Part shown: positions 26,066 through 33,722 of the stretch, piece by piece | How the letters are laid out: the number at the start of each line of letters is the position of its first letter | Position numbering within the stretch: position 1 is the stretch's first letter | Origin: Mucilaginibacter ginsenosidivorans | Lineage (GTDB): Bacteria > Bacteroidota > Bacteroidia > Sphingobacteriales > Sphingobacteriaceae | NCBI RefSeq assembly: GCF_007971025.1 | Contig: NZ_CP042436.1 | Location: 3,410,001-3,474,000, forward strand | Length of the DNA stretch: 64,000 nt | Direction: 5' to 3' | Translations under genes and position numbers: made by a program | The notes under the pieces: model-generated | The model's database searches: none | What the model saw: only the letters and a program-made list of their open reading frames with translations | What the model was told of the DNA's origin: nothing

Positions 26066-26500
26066 ATGATGGATAAGGAAAGATACTGGGTAACAGTTGT
26101 ATCGAAAGATCATATAAAGCGGGGGGTAGCTGGGAGCTTTATGCAGGCTAATCATGGTAAGCCGGGTTCTTTAAAAAAACTTCGCCCGAACGATTGGGTG
26201 ATATTTTATTCGCCCAAGGTAACTTATGAAGGAGATGAAAAGCTGCAGGCCTTTACGGCGATAGGGCAGGTAGCCGATGGTGAAATCTATCAGCATAAAA
26301 TGTCCGACGATTTTATTCCCTACCGGCGAAACGTGAAATATTATACGTGCAAAGATGTACCGATAGTTCCGTTAATAGGCTCGCTGGATTTTATCCGCGA
26401 TAAAAAGGCCTGGGGATTCCGTTTCCGCTTTGGCTTTTTTGAGATAGGCCAACACGATTTTAATTTATTGAAAGAAAAAATGTTAGTCCAAAAACAATAA
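26066..26500 (+). CDS. EVE domain protein
   Basis: 144 residues. The EVE (PUA/YTH-like) fold is indicated by YWVTVVSKDHIKRGV, the surface pocket region KLRPNDWVIFYSPKVTYEG, FTAIGQVADGEIY and a final KKAWGFRFRFGFFEI. EVE domains bind modified bases in RNA or DNA and often occur in stress or defence settings. It is followed by an SRPBCC gene 43 nt later and preceded by a dyad operator candidate. Confidence 0.88.
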   Translation: MMDKERYWVTVVSKDHIKRGVAGSFMQANHGKPGSLKKLRPNDWVIFYSPKVTYEGDEKLQAFTAIGQVADGEIYQHKMSDDFIPYRRNVKYYTCKDVPIVPLIGSLDFIRDKKAWGFRFRFGFFEIGQHDFNLLKEKMLVQKQ

Positions 26501-26543
26501 AGTCATACATCAATTTAACAAAATAGCAACCAACAATAAAATC

Positions 26544-26978
26544 ATGACAAATCTAACTTTAAAAACAGCGATCGAGATCGATGCACCGGCAGCTAAGGTT
26601 TGGGAAGCGCTGACAAACCCGGCAATTGTCAAACAATATTTCTTCGGCACCAATGTAAAAACCGATTGGAAGAAAGGAAGCCCGATAGTTTGGGAAGGGG
26701 AGTGGGATGGAAAAACCTACCAGGATAGAGGCGAGATACTTGACGTCGATCCCGGGCGATCCGTAAAATATAATTACTGGAGCAGTATGTCGGGAACGGA
26801 TGACGCCCCGGAAAACTACCTGGACATTACGTATGACCTGTCCGAAAAGGACCGGAAAACATTGCTTACTGTTACCCAGGAGAAAATAAAAAGCGAGGAA
26901 GCAAAGAGTCACTCCGAACAAAACTGGCAATCAGTTTTTGGTAAGATGAAAGAAATGGTAGAGAATGGAGATGTTTAA
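26544..26978 (+). CDS. SRPBCC (AHSA1-like) domain protein
   Basis: 144 residues, one START-like domain: LKTAIEIDAPAAKVWEALTN, then VKQYFFGTNVKTDWKKGSPI and the C-terminal helix SEQNWQSVFGKMKEMVEN. This compact form commonly lies next to WYL, ArsR or GyrI-like genes in Bacteroidota, suggesting a role in sensing or modifying small hydrophobic compounds; there is no catalytic evidence. It probably shares a transcript with the EVE gene. Confidence 0.86.
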   Translation: MTNLTLKTAIEIDAPAAKVWEALTNPAIVKQYFFGTNVKTDWKKGSPIVWEGEWDGKTYQDRGEILDVDPGRSVKYNYWSSMSGTDDAPENYLDITYDLSEKDRKTLLTVTQEKIKSEEAKSHSEQNWQSVFGKMKEMVENGDV

Positions 26979-27056
26979 GTATTTGTTTAATTATATTTCA
27001 CAAATATTTGTTAATAAATTATTTATATTACATTATAACTTTTTTGAATAACCAAG

Positions 27057-27515
27057 ATGCAGTATACTTTAGCCGACCAGGAAAAATTTTATGTAGCCGG
27101 TATAGCGGTTAAAACCATCAATAAAAATGACCAGTCATCAAAAGATATAGGTAGTTTGTGGGAAAGGTTCATGTCTGAAAATATCAGGGAAAAGATACCG
27201 GGAAAATTATCGAATGATATCTATTGCGTGTATACCGATTATGAAAGCGATCATAATGACTGGTACCGCGCAGTGATAGGTTGCCGGATAGAGGAACCCC
27301 AAATAAACACCGGGTTGTTTATGGCACTTGTGCCCGATGGCAGTTACAGGATGTATAAACCCGAAGGAGAATTTCCGCAATGTGTAGCAGGGACCTGGCG
27401 CCACATATGGGAAAATTGCTCCGGCAGACAATATATTGCCGATTACGACCTGTATAAAGCTGGCGCGAACAGTTTTGAAGAAACAGAAACGGAGATATAC
27501 GTAGGCGTTGTATGA
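27057..27515 (+). CDS. GyrI-like/AraC effector-binding domain protein
   Basis: 152 residues. The effector-binding fold shows KFYVAGIAVKTINKN, IGSLWERFMSENI, YCVYTDYESDHNDWYRAVIGC and a late DLYKAGANSFEETETEIYVGV. There is no DNA-binding domain, so it acts as a stand-alone ligand-binding protein; relatives bind drugs or act as cyclopropyl-ester hydrolases. It is the third small gene downstream of the EVE promoter and ends 4 nt from the convergent pyrC. Confidence 0.85.
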   Translation: MQYTLADQEKFYVAGIAVKTINKNDQSSKDIGSLWERFMSENIREKIPGKLSNDIYCVYTDYESDHNDWYRAVIGCRIEEPQINTGLFMALVPDGSYRMYKPEGEFPQCVAGTWRHIWENCSGRQYIADYDLYKAGANSFEETETEIYVGVV

Positions 27516-27519
27516 CAAC

Positions 27520-28854
27520 TTACCTGTTAAAGTTCAACCGCTTGCCGCTTTTACCTTCAATCAAACTTCCATTGCTGTAAGCCAAATTGCCGGATACGAG
27601 CGTATGCATAACCTTCGACCGGAATGTGGAGCCTTCAAACGGGCTCCATTTGCATTTATATAACAGGTTGTCCTTGTTAACGTTCCATGGGTTATTTAAA
27701 TCAACCAATACCAGGTCGGCCCAGTACCCTTCGCGGATATAGCCGCGTTTTTCTATCTCGAAACATATCGCTACGTTATGCGCCATCTTTTCGGCAATCT
27801 GTTCCAGGGTGATCTTGCCGTGATGATAAAGTTCGAGCATAGCAGGAAGCGCGTGCTGCACCAGCGGCCCGCCCGACGGTGCCTGCAGATACGATTTTGA
27901 TTTCTCCTCCAGCGTATGCGGGGCATGGTCGGTAGCTATAACGTCTATCCTGCCGTTCAAAACCGCTTTTAAAATAGCGTCACGATCACTCGCTTTCTTG
28001 ATAGCCGGGTTCCATTTAATAAAATTGCCCTTGGCTTCATAGTCTTGGTCGCTAAACCACAGGTGATGAATACAGGCTTCGGCAGTTATTCTTTTATCCT
28101 TAAGTGCAGTTTTGTTATCAAAAAGGGAAGTTTCCTTCTCCGTCGATATATGCAAAATATGCAGGCGGGTATTGTATTTCTTTGCCATATCCACCGCCAT
28201 TGAAGACGATAGGTAACACGCCTCCTCGCTCCTGATTTTAGGATGTAACCTTACCGGTATATTTTCGCCCAGCAGTTGTTTGTAATGCTCCAGGTTGCTT
28301 TTGATGGTAGCCTCATCCTCGCAATGCGTGGCAATAAGCATAGGTGATTGGGCGAATATACTTTCCAGCGCTTTAGGATCATCCACCAGCATATTCCCGG
28401 TTGACGAACCCATAAATACTTTAATGCCGCAAACATTCTTGATATCCGTCTTCAGTACTTCGTCAAGGTTGTCGTTAGACGCGCCCATGTAAAACGAGTA
28501 GTTAGCCAGCGAGTTGCGTGCTGCTATTTCATATTTTTGTTCAAGTAATTCCTTTGTCAAAGTATTGGGAACGGTATTTGGCATTTCCATAAAAGAAGTG
28601 ATACCTCCCGCCACTGCCGCTCTCGATTCGGAATGGATATCGCCCTTATGTGTCAACCCCGGCTCGCGAAAATGCACCTGGTCATCGATGCAGCCCGGCA
28701 GCAGGTAAAGCCCTTCTGCATTGATTGTCTGATCGGCCTTAACATCTATCTGTCCGTCTATTCGTTCTATCAAACCCTCCTTCACCAGCAGGTCGCTCAC
28801 AAATTGTTTGTTCTCATTAATAATGGTGGCGGATTTTATGAGGATAGTTGACAT
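27520..28854 (-). CDS. pyrC: Dihydroorotase
   Basis: 444 residues from the ATG at 28854; an in-frame GTG at 28899 would add a non-family leader. An amidohydrolase barrel making or opening dihydroorotate in pyrimidine synthesis. Motifs: HFREPG at 61-66, MPNTVPN near 91, IATHCED, HILHIST and DVIATDHAPH with the catalytic Asp. The first metal site reads DDQVH, so the first His of the usual HxH is Gln; from memory this occurs in other Bacteroidota PyrC proteins. A TAGATTTG box (28878-28885) lies 23 nt before the ATG. Confidence 0.92.
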   Translation of the reverse strand: MSTILIKSATIINENKQFVSDLLVKEGLIERIDGQIDVKADQTINAEGLYLLPGCIDDQVHFREPGLTHKGDIHSESRAAVAGGITSFMEMPNTVPNTLTKELLEQKYEIAARNSLANYSFYMGASNDNLDEVLKTDIKNVCGIKVFMGSSTGNMLVDDPKALESIFAQSPMLIATHCEDEATIKSNLEHYKQLLGENIPVRLHPKIRSEEACYLSSSMAVDMAKKYNTRLHILHISTEKETSLFDNKTALKDKRITAEACIHHLWFSDQDYEAKGNFIKWNPAIKKASDRDAILKAVLNGRIDVIATDHAPHTLEEKSKSYLQAPSGGPLVQHALPAMLELYHHGKITLEQIAEKMAHNVAICFEIEKRGYIREGYWADLVLVDLNNPWNVNKDNLLYKCKWSPFEGSTFRSKVMHTLVSGNLAYSNGSLIEGKSGKRLNFNR

Positions 28855-28877
28855 CGAGCGATTTAAGATTAATGTTG

Positions 28878-28885
28878 CAAATCTA
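28878..28885 (-). promoter_or_regulatory. TAnnTTTG -7 box of pyrC
   Basis: The minus strand reads TAGATTTG 23 nt before the ATG at 28854. It supports that ATG over the upstream GTG, which lies on the far side of the box. Confidence 0.5.
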
Positions 28886-29009
28886 AGAAAACGTGACACA
28901 AGAACACATTTGAAATTGAATATTCAAAATTGGAAATAGTCCTTTACGCTTTCACCTTTTCTTAGATATTGGCACGCTCATGCTTAAAAAGGTGCTGTAA
29001 GACGCAAGC

Positions 29010-29048
29010 TCTTCCGGACTTACGCGGACTTTCGGACTTCCCGACTCA
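29010..29048. repeat. Degenerate GGACTT word array before the DEAD-box gene
   Basis: Related words (CCGGACTTACG, CGGACTTTC, CGGACTTCC, CGACTC) follow each other with a period of about 10. The array abuts the TATCTTTG promoter box at 29054, so it covers the region where a -33 element would lie. Confidence 0.5.
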
Positions 29049-29053
29049 AACAC

Positions 29054-29061
29054 TATCTTTG
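29054..29061 (+). promoter_or_regulatory. TAnnTTTG -7 box 4 nt before the DEAD-box gene
   Basis: TATCTTTG, then CCGC, then ATG at 29066. This predicts a leaderless transcript. Confidence 0.55.
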
Positions 29062-29065
29062 CCGC

Positions 29066-30391
29066 ATGTCAACTGGCTTCGAAGATTTTAAGTTTAACAA
29101 ACAACTATTGAATGCAATTGCTGATGCCGGTTATACCGAAGCTACCGCTGTGCAGCAAAAAGCCATACCGCCGATACTGAACGGGCAGGATGTGATGGGC
29201 ATAGCCCAAACCGGTACCGGCAAAACGGCTGCCTATGTGTTACCCATAATTATGCGCCTCAAATATGCACAGGGTGAACACCCCCGTGCTTTAATTGTGG
29301 CGCCAACGCGGGAACTCGCCATCCAGATAGAGGAAAATGTCAGAACATTTGCTACTTACACCGATTTACGTGTAGTAACACTTTATGGCGGCCTGGGTCC
29401 GAAAACGCAAATTGAGCAGGTATACAAGGGAGCCGATATCATTGTTGCCACCCCGGGGCGTTTTATGGATTTTTATCTGGCGGGACATTTGGTTACCAAA
29501 TTGCTGCAGGTGCTGGTACTGGATGAGGCTGATAAAATGATGGATATGGGTTTTATGCCCCAGATAAACCGGATATTGGAAGTAGTGCCCCGAAAACGGC
29601 AGAACCTGCTTTTTTCGGCAACCATGTCAGATAAGATACGTGAGCTTTCGGCTAATTTTTTGGAGTTCCCTACCGTTATTGAAGTTACGCCGCAGGCCAC
29701 GCCGGCACAAACTGTCACGCAGAAACTTTACCTGGTACCTAATATCCGCACGAAGATCAACCTGTTGAAATACCTGCTGGACGGCGAAACGAAGATCAAA
29801 AAGCTGATGGTGTTTTGCAAAACCCGCACCAATGCCGAAGAGGTATATAAATTTCTCCATCGCCGGTATGGCGAGCAGGGGGTAAAAGTGCTACATGCCA
29901 ATAAAGGCCAAAATACGCGTATTAATTCCATCAACGCGTTCAAGGACGATAAGGTAAAAATGCTGGTTTCGACGGACGTGGCCGCCCGCGGAATAGATGT
30001 GAGCGATGTGAGTCATGTGATCAATTTTGACGTGCCTTTTGTGATAGAGGATTACGTGCACCGGATAGGCCGGACCGGCCGCGCCTTCAATTCAGGCGAG
30101 GCAATAACATTTTGTACCCCGGCGGAAGAATATTATATACGGAAGATCGAAAAGCTGATACGGCAGGAAATACCCGTGTCGGCTTTGCCCGGTGAAGTAT
30201 TTGTGGAGGAAACGCCTTATGAAGAGCGCCAGGCCCAGGCGAAGGAAATAGACGAGCAGAAGCGGAAAGAAAATCCCGAATTTAAAGGGGCCTTTCACGA
30301 AAAGAAGACCGTCAATCAGCGGAAAAAATTTGATGCGGCTAAGGACAAGAAATACAGGGGTAAAGGTGGAAAAACGAAAGGCAAAAGGTAA
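29066..30391 (+). CDS. DEAD-box RNA helicase, RhlE-like
   Basis: 441 residues with the full helicase core: AQTGTGKT at 47-54, PTRELA, GG and TPGR, DEAD, SAT, then in the second domain ARGIDV and HRIGRTGR. The C-terminal 70 residues are Lys/Arg-rich (KGKGGKTKGKR-like), suited to RNA binding. RhlE-type helicases remodel rRNA or mRNA, often in the cold. The gene starts 4 nt after a -7 box and is followed by a small membrane-protein gene and gldC on the same strand. Confidence 0.93.
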   Translation: MSTGFEDFKFNKQLLNAIADAGYTEATAVQQKAIPPILNGQDVMGIAQTGTGKTAAYVLPIIMRLKYAQGEHPRALIVAPTRELAIQIEENVRTFATYTDLRVVTLYGGLGPKTQIEQVYKGADIIVATPGRFMDFYLAGHLVTKLLQVLVLDEADKMMDMGFMPQINRILEVVPRKRQNLLFSATMSDKIRELSANFLEFPTVIEVTPQATPAQTVTQKLYLVPNIRTKINLLKYLLDGETKIKKLMVFCKTRTNAEEVYKFLHRRYGEQGVKVLHANKGQNTRINSINAFKDDKVKMLVSTDVAARGIDVSDVSHVINFDVPFVIEDYVHRIGRTGRAFNSGEAITFCTPAEEYYIRKIEKLIRQEIPVSALPGEVFVEETPYEERQAQAKEIDEQKRKENPEFKGAFHEKKTVNQRKKFDAAKDKKYRGKGGKTKGKR

Positions 30392-30402
30392 ACACGCTTA
30401 TA

Positions 30403-30681
30403 ATGAAAAATAAGATCCGGATAACCCCGCTAAACTTTGCAGCTGCTTTTTTCCTGTTTATGGCGGCTTATATTATGTTTTATGGCGTAAGTGTAATGGG
30501 CGGACACTATCCGCACGCACTTAAAAGCGGCCTATTTGCAGGTATATTCGTGCTTTTCGCCATGGTGGTGTCATTTATGGATATCATGCTGCGCAATTTT
30601 TTCCCTCAAACCAAAAAACTGTGGATCGTTGAACTAAGCTTTATAACTTTGGCGATTATTATATTTTTACTTGTTAAATGA
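30403..30681 (+). CDS. Small three-helix membrane protein, unknown function
   Basis: 92 residues. Hydrophobic segments at about 10-28, 42-62 and 72-91, with the positive N-terminus (MKNKIRITP) predicted inside. It begins 11 nt after the helicase stop and ends 4 nt before gldC, so the three are probably one transcript. No named family recognised. Confidence 0.7.
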   Translation: MKNKIRITPLNFAAAFFLFMAAYIMFYGVSVMGGHYPHALKSGLFAGIFVLFAMVVSFMDIMLRNFFPQTKKLWIVELSFITLAIIIFLLVK

Positions 30682-30685
30682 CAAA

Positions 30686-31018
30686 ATGAAAAAAGCCGAG
30701 ATCAAACTCACAATAGACCTTGACGATGCAAACGTACCCCAAAGCATAACCTGGGAGTCGACCGATGCAGAAAATAAAGAAGCCTTGCCGGTAAAATCAA
30801 TGATGCTGGCGCTATGGGATCACAATTACAAGAATACGCTCCGCATCGACCTTTGGACGAAAGACATGCCCGTTGATGAAATGAAACGCTTTTTTTACGA
30901 AACGCTGCAAACAATGGGCGACAGCTTTTTGCGTGCAACCGGCGAAAAGAACATTGTAGAGGACCTTCGCGATTATTGTGCGCATTTTGCCGATAAAATG
31001 GAAATCAGCCAAAAATAA
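30686..31018 (+). CDS. gldC: Gliding motility protein GldC
   Basis: 110 residues from the ATG at 30686. Family features: KKAEIKLTIDLDDANVPQSI, VKSMMLALWDHNYKNTLRID and LWTKDMPVDEMKRFFYETLQ. GldC is a small cytoplasmic protein found with GldB and involved in, but not always required for, Bacteroidota gliding and type IX secretion. No gldB is adjacent; the upstream gene is an unrelated small membrane protein. It is followed 4 nt later by another membrane-protein gene. Confidence 0.9.
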   Translation: MKKAEIKLTIDLDDANVPQSITWESTDAENKEALPVKSMMLALWDHNYKNTLRIDLWTKDMPVDEMKRFFYETLQTMGDSFLRATGEKNIVEDLRDYCAHFADKMEISQK

Positions 31019-31022
31019 AATA

Positions 31023-31445
31023 ATGAGACTCTCATCATTCATCTCCTTCGCGGGTTTTGTGATGCTCATAGCAGCAACCTACTGCCCACTTTTTCGCCCC
31101 CTGCATATCGTCAACTGGAATATGTACAAAGCCAATATGCCCTACGGTGTTGTCGTTTTGCTAATAGCAGTGGTTGGCATTGTCGGGGTCGTTTTCATGC
31201 AGCGTAAAATAGTACGCCTGGCGGCCTGGTTGTCTCTCGTGCTGGTTATTTTGTTCTATTTCCTGTCGCTGTTAAAAATTCATTACTCGTTTACTTTTAT
31301 CCCGTTCCACTCGTTTGAGAGATTTATGGAAAGGCAGATCAAATTTAAATGGGGCTGGTGGCTGCTTGCGACGGCCCCGTTGTTGGCAATAGCCGGAACG
31401 CTAAAGAAAAAACCCGGGTATAAGCCGCCGGTCCCCGGTGGATGA
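31023..31445 (+). CDS. Four-helix membrane protein, unknown function
   Basis: 140 residues from the ATG at 31023. Hydrophobic helices at about 5-22, 37-55, 62-80 and 108-125, with a basic, Pro-rich end (KKKPGYKPPVPGG). The start overlaps the end of gldC closely (4 nt), which argues for translational coupling. No family recognised. Confidence 0.7.
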   Translation: MRLSSFISFAGFVMLIAATYCPLFRPLHIVNWNMYKANMPYGVVVLLIAVVGIVGVVFMQRKIVRLAAWLSLVLVILFYFLSLLKIHYSFTFIPFHSFERFMERQIKFKWGWWLLATAPLLAIAGTLKKKPGYKPPVPGG

Positions 31446-31501
31446 GTCCAATGAATAATTTTGTACATTTTCACCTGATTTAGCCATATCACCGATCTCC
31501 A

Positions 31502-32329
31502 ATGAGCGAAATACCCGGGATAACCGACCTGCAACTTCATGAATTAACGGACCTGGTCAGAAAGTTGCACGGTTTCGATTTTTCGGGCTACTCCAAAGCA
31601 TCTTTAAAAAGGCGGCTATCGCGTATCATCATGCTCAAAAAAATGAGCCTGGACGAACTTCACAAACAGCTGAACTCCGATCCGCATTTTTTTCAGTGGT
31701 TCCTGGAAGAGATCACCGTGAATGTCACCGAGATGTTTCGCGATCCGGTTTTTTTCAAGGCGCTAAATACCCAGGTATTGCCTTGTTTTGATAACCTGAA
31801 TCATATAAGGGCCTGGAGCGCAGGGTGCTCCTCGGGCGAGGAGGTGTACTCGTTATCTATCCTGCTCAACCTTGCCGGGTTTGGCAACCGGTCGTTCATA
31901 TACGGCACCGATATCAATGTTGAAATGCTGAATGAAGCGCGGAAGGGCGTTTATAACCTGCGGAAAATAAAGGCCTACCAGGAAAATTACACCCAATCGG
32001 AGCTACCAGGCTCACTTACCGATCATTTTACCATGATGCACGACGCGGCCGGTGTTCACAGTACATTCAGGCAAAATACCCTGTTTTCGGTCCACAACCT
32101 AATTACCGACAGTGTTTTCAACGAATTTCACTTGATCAGTTGCAGGAATGTTTTTATTTATTTTGAAGCTGCTTTACAGGAAAAGATACTGACACTTTTT
32201 TATAATAGCCTGGCGCCCGGCGGCTTCCTGTGCCTGGGTACAAAGGAGACCATCCGTTTCCCCGATATGAAGCATAAGTTTAAGACTATCAATTCAAAGG
32301 CTAATATTTATCAAAAAATGGGAGGATAG
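31502..32329 (+). CDS. cheR: CheR-type protein-glutamate methyltransferase
   Basis: 275 residues. The N-terminal helical domain (VRKLHGFDFSGYSKASLKRRL) precedes the SAM-binding domain with RAWSAGCSSGEEVYSLSI, YGTDINVEML and LISCRNVFIYF. CheR methylates glutamates on chemoreceptors. No chemoreceptor, cheB or flagellar gene is nearby, and organisms of this type do not use flagella, so it more likely belongs to a receiver/histidine-kinase system elsewhere. Confidence 0.9.
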   Translation: MSEIPGITDLQLHELTDLVRKLHGFDFSGYSKASLKRRLSRIIMLKKMSLDELHKQLNSDPHFFQWFLEEITVNVTEMFRDPVFFKALNTQVLPCFDNLNHIRAWSAGCSSGEEVYSLSILLNLAGFGNRSFIYGTDINVEMLNEARKGVYNLRKIKAYQENYTQSELPGSLTDHFTMMHDAAGVHSTFRQNTLFSVHNLITDSVFNEFHLISCRNVFIYFEAALQEKILTLFYNSLAPGGFLCLGTKETIRFPDMKHKFKTINSKANIYQKMGG

Positions 32330-32334
32330 TCCCG

Positions 32335-32817
32335 TCAGAATAAGCTCGTTTGCCCAACGCCAAGCACCCTGGCTTCATGCTCAAGCAGCCATTTTTTACG
32401 CCAAATACCTCCTGCGTACCCAGTAAGGCTGCCATCCGACCCAATAACCCGGTGACACGGAACGACTATAGCCAAGTCGTTTTTCCCGTTACTTGAAGCA
32501 ATGGCCCTGATGGCCAGGGGGTTGTTCATCATCTTCGACTGTTGCAGGTAGCTTATAGTCTTCCCATAACCTATTTTCAACAGGCATTCCCATACCTGTT
32601 GCTGGAAAGCCGAACCAGGCTGCTGTATCGGAAAATCAAATATTTTACGCGTGCCGGCAAAATATTCATCCAGTTGTCGGGCAGCCATTTTAAGCAGGGG
32701 AGTGGGCCCTTCTTCTTCCTCACCCGCAACGTCCCGGATGTTGACAGACGATATGAACCCGTCGTTTTCACTTATCCTTATGATACCGATGGGTGATGGA
32801 TGATAAATAGTTGGCAT
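32335..32817 (-). CDS. ogt: Methylated-DNA--protein-cysteine methyltransferase
   Basis: 160 residues. The acceptor site PCHRVIGSDGSLTGYAGG is present with Cys121 as the alkyl acceptor; the helix-turn-helix region FQQQVWECLLKIGYGKTISY precedes it. It directly removes O6-alkyl groups from guanine in one suicidal step. Without an AraC domain it is the Ogt form. It converges with cheR (5 nt apart) and is divergent from ccmB. Confidence 0.95.
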   Translation of the reverse strand: MPTIYHPSPIGIIRISENDGFISSVNIRDVAGEEEEGPTPLLKMAARQLDEYFAGTRKIFDFPIQQPGSAFQQQVWECLLKIGYGKTISYLQQSKMMNNPLAIRAIASSNGKNDLAIVVPCHRVIGSDGSLTGYAGGIWRKKWLLEHEARVLGVGQTSLF

Positions 32818-32860
32818 ACGGTAAAATTAAGTTTTTACAATGAAACACAAGCTCAAATGG

Positions 32861-32890
32861 TTTCTGCTTTAGTCTTTCTGCTTTCAGCTT
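32861..32890. repeat. CTTTCTGCTTT word array upstream of ccmB
   Basis: TTTCTGCTTT, CTTTCTGCTTT and CAGCTT follow each other over 30 bp, 10 nt before the ccmB promoter box. The same word occurs at 39193-39236 before ccmC, at the other end of the inserted module. Confidence 0.55.
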
Positions 32891-32899
32891 CACAAAAAC

Positions 32900-32907
32900 T
32901 ATCTTTG
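32900..32907 (+). promoter_or_regulatory. TAnnTTTG -7 box 6 nt before ccmB
   Basis: TATCTTTG, then CATTCA, then ATG at 32914. The close spacing predicts a leaderless transcript and fixes the start against the longer open frame from 32800. Confidence 0.55.
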
Positions 32908-32913
32908 CATTCA

Positions 32914-33597
32914 ATGGAGCTCTACAACCAAACCCTTCACCTGCTCAAAAAAGAGATACTGCTCGAATGGCGGTCTAAATACGCCTTCAACGGGGTTTTG
33001 CTCTATGTGGTCTCAACGGTGTTTGTTTGCTACATCTCATTCCGCCTCACACCTGGTTTTGAGGGTAGTGCCGGTTACCCCATTGTATGGAACGTCCTTT
33101 TCTGGATCATCATGCTTTTCGCATCGGTCAATGCTATCGCCAAAAGCTTTTTGCAGGAAAGTAAGGGCAGGCTGTTGTATTATTACTCCATTGCAAGCCC
33201 GCAAGCTATTATTTTATCCAAAACAATTTACAATATCCTGTTGATGTCGCTGCTGAGCGTGCTTGCCTTGCTGGTCTATATCCTTTTCTTCAATAATACT
33301 ATTGGCGACCCGCTTTTCTATTTTCTGTCGGTCATACTCGGCAGTATCAGCTTTTCTACCATATTCACTATGATATCCGCCATTGCCTCTAAAGCCGGTA
33401 ACAACGGCACGCTGATGGCTATCCTGAGCTTCCCCGTTGTTATCCCGGTTATCCTCGTGCTTGTCAGGTTAAGTAAAAGTGCAATGGACGGGCTCGACCG
33501 TAGCGCCAGCTATGGTAATATGGGCGTGCTGTTTGCCATCAATGCTATCGTCATCGCCACTTCATTGTTACTCTTTCCGTATCTCTGGAAGGATTAA
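32914..33597 (+). CDS. ccmB: Haem exporter protein CcmB
   Basis: 227 residues from the ATG at 32914; the upstream in-frame region passes through a word array and the promoter. Six hydrophobic helices. The CcmB start HLLKKEILLEWRSKYAFNG and the central GDPLFYFLSVILGSISFSTI region fit. CcmB is the permease part of the CcmAB ABC unit that, with CcmC, loads haem onto CcmE in System I cytochrome c maturation. ccmA is not in this window. In this locus ccmC follows only after a 5.6-kb insertion. Confidence 0.9.
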   Translation: MELYNQTLHLLKKEILLEWRSKYAFNGVLLYVVSTVFVCYISFRLTPGFEGSAGYPIVWNVLFWIIMLFASVNAIAKSFLQESKGRLLYYYSIASPQAIILSKTIYNILLMSLLSVLALLVYILFFNNTIGDPLFYFLSVILGSISFSTIFTMISAIASKAGNNGTLMAILSFPVVIPVILVLVRLSKSAMDGLDRSASYGNMGVLFAINAIVIATSLLLFPYLWKD

Positions 33598-33645
33598 GTT
33601 TCATAATAGCACTTTATAATCAACTTTAAATCAATTAATTACAGT

Positions 33646-33702
33646 CTTATTTAGAATTATTTTAATCTTTATTTGGATTAAGTCTAAATAAGAATTTACT
33701 TT
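33646..33702. promoter_or_regulatory. CTTATTTAGA inverted-repeat operator of the iron/redox operon
   Basis: CTTATTTAGA (33646-33655) and TCTAAATAAG (33693-33702) are perfect 10-bp inverted arms. Inside them is a second dyad, TTAATC / GATTAA (33662-33667, 33676-33681). The left arm with its extension (AATTATTTTAAT) closely matches the site before ccmE at 42674-42694. It lies 20 nt before the porin ATG, at the promoter. An iron-responsive regulator (Fur or DtxR type) is a reasonable guess. Confidence 0.6.
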
Positions 33703-33722
33703 GCAGCATCAAACTTTATATA

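Noticed and set aside
31502..32329. Chemotaxis operon around cheR
   Set aside because: No chemoreceptor, cheA, cheB or cheY is adjacent, so the gene is listed alone.
32800..32913. 38-residue extension of CcmB
   Set aside because: It runs through a repeat array and the -7 box; the CcmB N-terminus starts at the ATG at 32914.
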